Notes under the pieces: model-generated | Databases searched by the model: none | What the model was told of the DNA's origin: nothing | Seen by the model: only the letters and a program-made list of their open reading frames with translations | Source of the DNA: CALREJ01 sp035547395 | Lineage (GTDB): Bacteria; Patescibacteriota; Gracilibacteria; Peribacterales; Peribacteraceae | Length of the DNA: 64,000 nt | NCBI GenBank assembly: GCA_035547395.1 | Contig: DASZVA010000010.1 | Location: 105,597-169,596, forward strand | Reading direction: 5' to 3' | Shown here: piece by piece, positions 58,850 through 64,000 of the stretch | How positions within the stretch are numbered: position 1 is the stretch's first letter | Layout of the letters: every line of letters starts with the position of its first letter | Translations under genes and position numbers: made by a program

Positions 58850-59060
58850 ATAATTGTCTGTAAAGAGTTTCACATTTTCTTCCGCAATCAGGACAAATGA
58901 AAAAATATCTATAGCCGTTTTGTAGATTGGTGAGTTTACCAATCAACTCAATCTCTTGTTGGTTGATTAAGAGTGTCGTTTTAATTGCAGCTGATGGAAT
59001 AACAGTGCGCAGATCTCTCACTCGAATTTTCTCGCACTCGTCATTTAGTATCTTCCTCAT
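58788..59060 (-). CDS. Zinc-ribbon protein
   Basis: 90 residues. Two CxxC-type pairs in FFICPDCGRKCETLY and FCRHCLDVGYC form a zinc ribbon after a small beta domain (TTLLINQQEIELIGKLTN). Probably DNA- or protein-binding. It overlaps the previous gene by 20 nt, so it belongs to the same unit as 59041 and the primase-like gene. Confidence 0.65.
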   Translation of the reverse strand: MRKILNDECEKIRVRDLRTVIPSAAIKTTLLINQQEIELIGKLTNLQNGYRYFFICPDCGRKCETLYRQLSSDYFCRHCLDVGYCSCYRK

Positions 59061-59712
59061 TTTTGGACGCGGTAATTTTTTCTAAATCCTTAGGTTGGTC
59101 GTGATTGATCTGCATGTTTTGAGCTATGACCGCATTCTTCACCTGAACATGTAATGTTGTTGATCCTGTGAGTGCTTGGGTGAGTCGTAGGATTCGCTCA
59201 TCGGCGGATTCTTTGCCCCGTCTTGCTTCCCTTAAGTAAGCGATTCGATCAGGAGTTTCATTCCATGTGATCGAGCTGTCTTCGTTCAACTTATAGCGTG
59301 CAACAGAAAACATGCGTTCGTATCGCATACCATCAATGATTGCGATCATTAGCCTATCAACAAGAATTCTTTGGAATGGTGTAATCTTTTTGCCAAGGGT
59401 CATGTTGATATCTTCGAGAATGCGGATAACCGCTTGCGTCATGTCTTTATCTGAAAAATTTATTGCAAGGTAGCCGCCTTGAGAAATTTTCACCGCTAAC
59501 CATTTTTCTTTTAATTCATCATATTCCTTTTGCTGCTTCTCGTTTTTTTCTTGAATTCGATACAATCGATGGAATGCCTCTTCGAGCGTGCGATCCTTAT
59601 ATTCTTGTTCCACTTCTTCGGGCAATTTTTGTAACTCCTTACGAACGATGGCAAGGGTGGACATGTCATCCTCACCCTCTGATTTCGCTGTTCTATGGTT
59701 ACTCTTATTCAT
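59041..59712 (-). CDS. Helical hypothetical protein of the mobile element
   Basis: 223 residues, strongly helical and charged (ELQKLPEEVEQEYKDRTLEE, EEAFHRLYRIQEKNEKQQKE). A conserved-looking core, KITPFQRILVDRLMIAIIDG, then a Gln/Asn-rich tail. No recognised domain; DNA binding is possible. Second gene of the replication-like cluster. Confidence 0.6.
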   Translation of the reverse strand: MNKSNHRTAKSEGEDDMSTLAIVRKELQKLPEEVEQEYKDRTLEEAFHRLYRIQEKNEKQQKEYDELKEKWLAVKISQGGYLAINFSDKDMTQAVIRILEDINMTLGKKITPFQRILVDRLMIAIIDGMRYERMFSVARYKLNEDSSITWNETPDRIAYLREARRGKESADERILRLTQALTGSTTLHVQVKNAVIAQNMQINHDQPKDLEKITASKNEEDTK

Positions 59713-59746
59713 AAGTGGCTACGGAAAGAGAAAATAGCGGTAACAG

Positions 59747-61474
59747 TTACTCTGTTATTGTTGTTACTCCTACGGTTACCGCTGATTTTTCAGATACCGC
59801 TGCGATGTTCGCTGTATCGGTAACCGTGTAACCGTCATATGCAGAAAGAAGATCTTCGATGTGCGTGCACTTGAGTAGATATCCACGACACTTATCACCG
59901 TTGATGCTGCGCAGTTCCGCTTTACCCTTTACGACGTTGGCTTTCCGCAGCTCATGTCCTATCCATTTAGAGCGTGCATTCTTTTTGAATGGATCTGCCA
60001 ACCACCCAAACGTGTCTTCGTCATACGATGCCAATCGTTCATACAATTCATCGGTGGTGAAGAATTTTTCTTCCTGCTCATCATCTTTCATGAATTGAAC
60101 CAAGGCACTGAGAAAGTAGGGGATCGCAGTGTCCATGTCCTTTTTCTCTTCTTGTAGCTCTGTAGCTAATGCCTTCATGCGCTGTAGTAGGTGTCCTGTT
60201 GGATCTGCAAGTGTGGCAAGCGCAAGAATAGGCCTCCATAGCTCCCAGTCACGTCCAGAGAGATCTGCATGGGTAATTTGCTTCGACACCTCCACAATGG
60301 CTGTAATTGATTGAAGCATGGCGGGATAGATCATCGATCGAATATCCGCGAAGTCACTATCACGATCTTCAATTTCCCTGTTCTTCAGTTCTCTATTTTG
60401 AGAACGCACCATGACAATCGGTATGCATCGTGTGACAAGTGTAGGGTCCAGTGACCGTATGCCGGCTAATGCCTTAGGGCTGTATGCGTCAAAGAATATT
60501 GAACGCCATTGTTTTGTGCGTGGGTCTTGTTCACATTTCTCATCGCCACCACCACGTTTATAGCCTGTATTCAGGAGGGTCAGCACTCTCTGGGAATCTT
60601 CATCGCGTACTTTGGAAAATCCCTCAGCTTCATCAATACAGATCGTGCTGCCGTTCATATCAATAGAACGGATGATCGATGCGGGCGAAGACCCCGAAGA
60701 GATATGTTTTCCATTGAAAGAGAGATGAGCAAGAAGCGATAGTGTTTTTGTTTTTCCGACACCAGCTCCGCCGTTGAGGTGGAGATATGGAAAACTTCCA
60801 AATACGCGATAGCAATACGTGCCAAGGGTCCACAGTGCGAGAAGTCGCAGCTTATCTTCGCCGCCGACATCAACATATCGGCAGAACTCCGAATATAAGT
60901 ATTCGTAGCAATCCTGTAACGACGGTACGTGTGCACCATCCCGATAGGCAAGGATCGACTCTTGAGACCAGCGTGGCTGCGGAAAGGGAAGTTTATCGGT
61001 ATGAAGACCGCGCCGGTGCAACTCTTCGATTGTGCACGGAAAGACTTCCCGATCCGACGTAACGATATATGGGAACTCGATTGTTTTCCCATCCTTCTCA
61101 ACAAACAGTCCAACTGTAAAAAAGGCTGTGCCATTCATAAAATCTTGTGCAGGTTTTAATTTTTCAATCGATGTTTCAAGGATGAGCATGGGACCCGATT
61201 GCACAGTTTTGCGTGCTTTGCCCCCATATTTTTTCTTGAGCCACTTCTCAGCCTGTTCTTCATCGCATTTGCGCACCGTACAGACCAGTTCTTTTACCGA
61301 ACATTCACCACCATCTTCTAAGCTCATTTGCATTGCCGTGGAGCCGTAGACGGAACCGATTCGGTCTTGTTCCTGATAAATATGTGCTGATCCAGACTCC
61401 AGCTTTTCGAGCCGGAGTCCGAGATCTGCCGCCACATCCATGATTGATAATGGTGGTAAGTCAGCGGGTTTCAT
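59747..61474 (-). CDS. Primase/helicase-like ATPase of a mobile element
   Basis: 575 residues. N-terminal Cys-containing region, then an ATPase domain: Walker A HLNGGAGVGKTKTLSLLAHL, Walker B STICIDEAEGFSKV, sensor-like DPTLVTRCIPIVMVRS, and a C-terminal winged helix-like region. Similar proteins in integrated elements handle replication or DNA maintenance (DUF927/DUF3631-type ATPases). Exact role unproven. Confidence 0.7.
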   Translation of the reverse strand: MKPADLPPLSIMDVAADLGLRLEKLESGSAHIYQEQDRIGSVYGSTAMQMSLEDGGECSVKELVCTVRKCDEEQAEKWLKKKYGGKARKTVQSGPMLILETSIEKLKPAQDFMNGTAFFTVGLFVEKDGKTIEFPYIVTSDREVFPCTIEELHRRGLHTDKLPFPQPRWSQESILAYRDGAHVPSLQDCYEYLYSEFCRYVDVGGEDKLRLLALWTLGTYCYRVFGSFPYLHLNGGAGVGKTKTLSLLAHLSFNGKHISSGSSPASIIRSIDMNGSTICIDEAEGFSKVRDEDSQRVLTLLNTGYKRGGGDEKCEQDPRTKQWRSIFFDAYSPKALAGIRSLDPTLVTRCIPIVMVRSQNRELKNREIEDRDSDFADIRSMIYPAMLQSITAIVEVSKQITHADLSGRDWELWRPILALATLADPTGHLLQRMKALATELQEEKKDMDTAIPYFLSALVQFMKDDEQEEKFFTTDELYERLASYDEDTFGWLADPFKKNARSKWIGHELRKANVVKGKAELRSINGDKCRGYLLKCTHIEDLLSAYDGYTVTDTANIAAVSEKSAVTVGVTTITE

Positions 61475-61610
61475 GTTTGTGGCGGGGAATTGTCTTAAAG
61501 AATTTTCGAGCAGCTTCTTTCGATTCCATCCATGAGATGTAGGATTGGCACCATGTTTGGCCGGACGATGGAGAAGGCTGGTAGAAATGCGATTTATGGT
61601 GTAGAGTCAT
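61461..61610 (-). CDS. Possible small protein upstream of the primase-like gene
   Basis: 49 residues from ATG 61610 (MTLHHKSHFYQPSPSSGQTW to the C-terminus RHKHETR), overlapping the next gene by 14 nt. A longer frame starts near 61751. The overlap favours coupling, but there is no other support. Confidence 0.35.
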   Translation of the reverse strand: MTLHHKSHFYQPSPSSGQTWCQSYISWMESKEAARKFFKTIPRHKHETR

Positions 61611-61762
61611 GATAAGATTTGTAAGGAAATAGGATCTACTCTTAGCGGGGTGGGTTCTTTTCCGTTTGAGGTCCATCGCGAGGATGCTGGCTAAGCATTT
61701 GCCGACGTCGAATGTTTGCGAGAATCGTGAAGAATTCTCGATAATCTGCAATTTGTTCAGGA

Positions 61763-61960
61763 CTAAATTTTGTCATATTCAAGAAGCTCCTTAGGGGAGA
61801 TGTGAAGGAGATATGCAGTATGGAACAGAAGAGATTTCGATGGCTTTGCTATACCTGATTCATAGCGTGCCAAGGTCACACGATGTATTCCTAATTGTTG
61901 AGCTAGCCATGCTTGTGAGATGCCGCGAGATTCCCGAATTTTCTTTAGGGTTGTTTGCAT
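61763..61960 (-). CDS. Cro/CI-family HTH regulator
   Basis: 65 residues, a bare XRE helix-turn-helix: LKKIRESRGISQAWLAQQLG, HRVTLARYESGIAKPSKSLL. Divergent from the HTH gene at 62040; both promoters share an inverted repeat, as in phage-type switches. Start at 61960 follows a -10 7 nt upstream. Confidence 0.88.
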   Translation of the reverse strand: MQTTLKKIRESRGISQAWLAQQLGIHRVTLARYESGIAKPSKSLLFHTAYLLHISPKELLEYDKI

Positions 61961-61967
61961 GATCCAG

Positions 61968-62033
61968 AATGTAAATCATTGTTTCTTTGGCGCAACAAAT
62001 TACATTGCGCCAAGGCGCATAAATGTCTAAGTT
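61968..62033. promoter_or_regulatory. Divergent leaderless promoters sharing one inverted repeat
   Basis: TTGGCGCAA (61987-61995), 9 nt, TTGCGCCAA (62005-62013). Each arm contains a TTGCGC -35: the plus promoter continues 17 nt to TAAGTT (62028-62033), 6 nt before ATG 62040; the minus promoter 16 nt to TACATT (61973-61968), 7 nt before ATG 61960. Confidence 0.85.
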
Positions 62034-62039
62034 GTGGCT

Positions 62040-63128
62040 ATGTCAAAAGCGGGACAGCTCGTGAGAACTCACTATCGGGAAGCAGGTTTTACTCAGCGCA
62101 GTTTGGCGAAAGACCTTGGATTGTCTGATAAACGTGCTCTACAACATTGGATGAATGGGACATCCCCATTTCCAGATGGAATACGGGAGAAAATTGCAGA
62201 TTTAGTATTTGCAAGTAGAGATGATCGGAAAAATTTTTTAGAATTGGCTAAATCAGAAGAGTTTTTGCCATCTCCAAAGCGCATTGCGCGTGACAAGGAA
62301 AGATACAAGAAATTTTTGTTGCAAAAATATGAATGGCATTTTTTTCTAGCTTATGGAACCTCGACTGGTATAGATATAGAAGGAAGGTTGTATTCAGATG
62401 CGCAGGGTGCACAAATGAAAGCGCGACAAGAAATGATTTCTTATAGAGGGACGCATACGCAGAGAGAGAATTTAAAAAAAGATCCTCATCCTATGCCAAG
62501 CGAATTGCTTAAATATGATAATCCGATCGCAGTTAGTGGATTTTCAGCTCAGTTGGTTGTTTTTTCAAAAAAAGATAAGAGGCCAAATTCTACAGAAAAA
62601 AGTAACTTTACAGACCGCTTTTCAAGAATTTTCACGATTGATTCAGATTCAGATATTGGATTTATGTATCACCTTGATCTTGATATGCAATACCCAGCTA
62701 GCATTAGAGACGTAATTAGAAGGCCAGATATATTTGATGAAACAGAGGAGGATCAGATCATAAAATTCGCAAACTTTTGTCTTCGCAGACAGATCAATCC
62801 CATCATGTGGATGGAGATAATTCGAGACGATGCAATTAAATCGCCAACTTTCGAGTCAATTACATATCAGGATCGTAAAAATGTGTTAGTTGATTCAAAA
62901 GAGATAGAGTTATGGATGCGGGCCATTGGCGACACCGTCCTTTGGATTAGAAATGAGAATTCTATGAATGCTCTTGATATTCTTCATAATTTAAGAATGG
63001 TTCATGCAGAAATGGAAATAGCAAAGAAAAGCAGTCAGGAAGTAATAAAATCAAAGGGGCAACTTCTTCGCATCATCGATCGTACTATTATTCATCTCAA
63101 AAATTATGTTCCTAATTTACACTCGTAA
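62040..63128 (+). CDS. HTH-containing hypothetical protein
   Basis: 362 residues from ATG 62040; an in-frame GTG at 62034 is possible. N-terminal HTH-like region (AGFTQRSLAKDLGLSDKRAL, QHWMNGTSPFPDGIREKIAD), then about 270 residues with no recognised domain, including FLAYGTSTGIDIEGRLYSDA and a helical C-terminus. It overlaps the recombinase gene by 23 nt, so it probably controls or assists it. The promoter sets the start. Confidence 0.7.
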   Translation: MSKAGQLVRTHYREAGFTQRSLAKDLGLSDKRALQHWMNGTSPFPDGIREKIADLVFASRDDRKNFLELAKSEEFLPSPKRIARDKERYKKFLLQKYEWHFFLAYGTSTGIDIEGRLYSDAQGAQMKARQEMISYRGTHTQRENLKKDPHPMPSELLKYDNPIAVSGFSAQLVVFSKKDKRPNSTEKSNFTDRFSRIFTIDSDSDIGFMYHLDLDMQYPASIRDVIRRPDIFDETEEDQIIKFANFCLRRQINPIMWMEIIRDDAIKSPTFESITYQDRKNVLVDSKEIELWMRAIGDTVLWIRNENSMNALDILHNLRMVHAEMEIAKKSSQEVIKSKGQLLRIIDRTIIHLKNYVPNLHS

Positions 63129-64000
63129 ATCAACGGATGATGCGGATAACCAAAAGAACTCTCTGGAGTATCAGGATCGCATGTGTCGTGAATATGCACA
63201 GAAGAACAAAATTGATATCGCATATGATAGCATCGAAGGGGTGATGAAAAATGGTCTTATCGCGGAAAGTCATTCTGCCTTCAAAGCATCTGCTCTCTCC
63301 GTGAGCGGTGCAGGCCTTGTGGAATATCAGATTGAGCGGCCTAAATTCATGCATATGATTTCTTGGCTTCTGGAAGGGAAGTATGAGGGTGTGGTTGTAC
63401 TTTGTTGGGATCGCATTTCACGCAACGAGCAATCAGATCTCATCGTCAAAGAACTCATTGATAAACACAATATCAGCTTCCGTTTTGTGCAGGCTGAGTA
63501 TGATCATGCTACAAGTTCCGGTGCGCTTCATCGTGACATCGATGGTATGTTCGCACGGCACCATAGCCGTGTTACATCCGAGAAAGTTAGAGCGGCATTC
63601 AAGAAGCTTCGCGATGATCGACGCTGTACGTATATCGCACCAATTGGTTATCTCGATGAGGGATCCGATAATAAAACTTTCGATCCTGAACGCGCTCCTA
63701 TCATCCGGCGGCTCTTTGAACAATATGCCACTGGCGAATGGTCGTTACGTGATTTGTGTAAATGGTCGCATGAACAGGGACTGACTACAAAACCACGTCG
63801 GAAGCGTCGCACAAAAAAAGCGATGCAGTATGGAGAAGAAAATTCTGAGAAGGTAAGCAAGCCTATTGCAATATCTACGATGCAATTCATCCTTACAAAT
63901 CCTTTTTATATTGGAAAATTGAAAAATGGCGAGAACATCATAGAGGGCAATCATCCACCGCTCATCAGTGTTTCACTTTTTGAAAAGGTACAATCGTTGC
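63106..64000 (+). CDS. Serine recombinase, 3' end missing
   Basis: 298 complete codons, cut by the right edge. The N-terminal catalytic motif is FLIYTRKSTDDADNQKNSLE (nucleophilic Ser in RKST), followed by VVLCWDRISRNEQSDLIVKE and FVQAEYDHATSSGALHRDID (resolvase core), then a recombinase domain (APIGYLDEGSDNKTFDPERA, TMQFILTNPFYIGKLKNGEN). It would integrate or excise the adjacent element at specific DNA sites. Downstream att sites are outside the window. Confidence 0.9.
   Translation, partial: MFLIYTRKSTDDADNQKNSLEYQDRMCREYAQKNKIDIAYDSIEGVMKNGLIAESHSAFKASALSVSGAGLVEYQIERPKFMHMISWLLEGKYEGVVVLCWDRISRNEQSDLIVKELIDKHNISFRFVQAEYDHATSSGALHRDIDGMFARHHSRVTSEKVRAAFKKLRDDRRCTYIAPIGYLDEGSDNKTFDPERAPIIRRLFEQYATGEWSLRDLCKWSHEQGLTTKPRRKRRTKKAMQYGEENSEKVSKPIAISTMQFILTNPFYIGKLKNGENIIEGNHPPLISVSLFEKVQSL

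Noticed and set aside
1..64000. CRISPR array or repeats with regular spacers
   Set aside because: No direct repeat with regular unique spacers was found; the repeated units seen are fold-back hairpins.
1..64000. UGA recoding as in Gracilibacteria/Absconditabacteria
   Set aside because: Many well-supported genes (for example 2732, 3554, 8169) end at TGA with the next gene starting directly after.

Overview
This is a gene-dense bacterial window. Three features point to a Patescibacteria/CPR lineage, perhaps Peregrinibacteria-like: serine-rich linkers in exported proteins, many small lipoproteins, and compact single-membrane-style transporters. That assignment is inference; there is no rRNA or other decisive marker here. 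Many genes end in TGA, so a lineage that recodes UGA as glycine is unlikely. From 1 to about 53 kb the DNA is visibly GC-rich. From about 53 kb to the end it is markedly more AT-rich and carries mobile-element genes.

Layout. 1-7 kb: exported proteins, then a zinc/manganese ABC operon (znuA-znuC-znuB-Fur/Zur) with a perfect 23-bp palindrome at its promoter, running into two YibE/F membrane proteins. 7-20 kb: small membrane and lipoprotein genes, a sortase, a STAS protein, a DipZ-type CcdA-thioredoxin fusion, a MarR-EmrA-EmrB efflux operon, an SdpR-SdpI pair, an M23 peptidase and a YihY protein. 20-31 kb: a histidine kinase/response regulator pair, a MacA-MacB efflux operon, and two exported proteins that share a short helical motif. 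All three promoters of this group carry the same 11-bp-period TCTTAA direct repeat, so they look like one regulon. 31-42 kb: amt and glnA, a TrmB-like regulator, a CsoR-like repressor with thioredoxin, MFS, DsbB-like, aminotransferase and PhnB-like genes. 42-53 kb: an exported cyanophycinase, an unknown gene followed by a repeated cyanophycinase tail, a predicted seven-bladed propeller with an Fn3 domain, an MFS pump, a secreted lipase with a Planctomycetes-style N-terminus, an N-demethylase-like gene, a MOSC protein and a C-terminal-processing-protease homologue lacking its catalytic Lys. 53-64 kb: an AT-rich island with a Y-family polymerase/SRAP pair under a LexA-like palindrome, surface proteins (SLH, Cys-rich), a primase/ATPase-like gene, a divergent HTH regulatory switch and a serine recombinase cut by the right edge.

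The most general signal is promoter layout. At least 20 genes that begin a transcription unit have a TANNNT-type -10 hexamer ending 6-9 nt before the start codon, with no Shine-Dalgarno sequence. This predicts widespread leaderless mRNA, and it was used here to choose several start codons.
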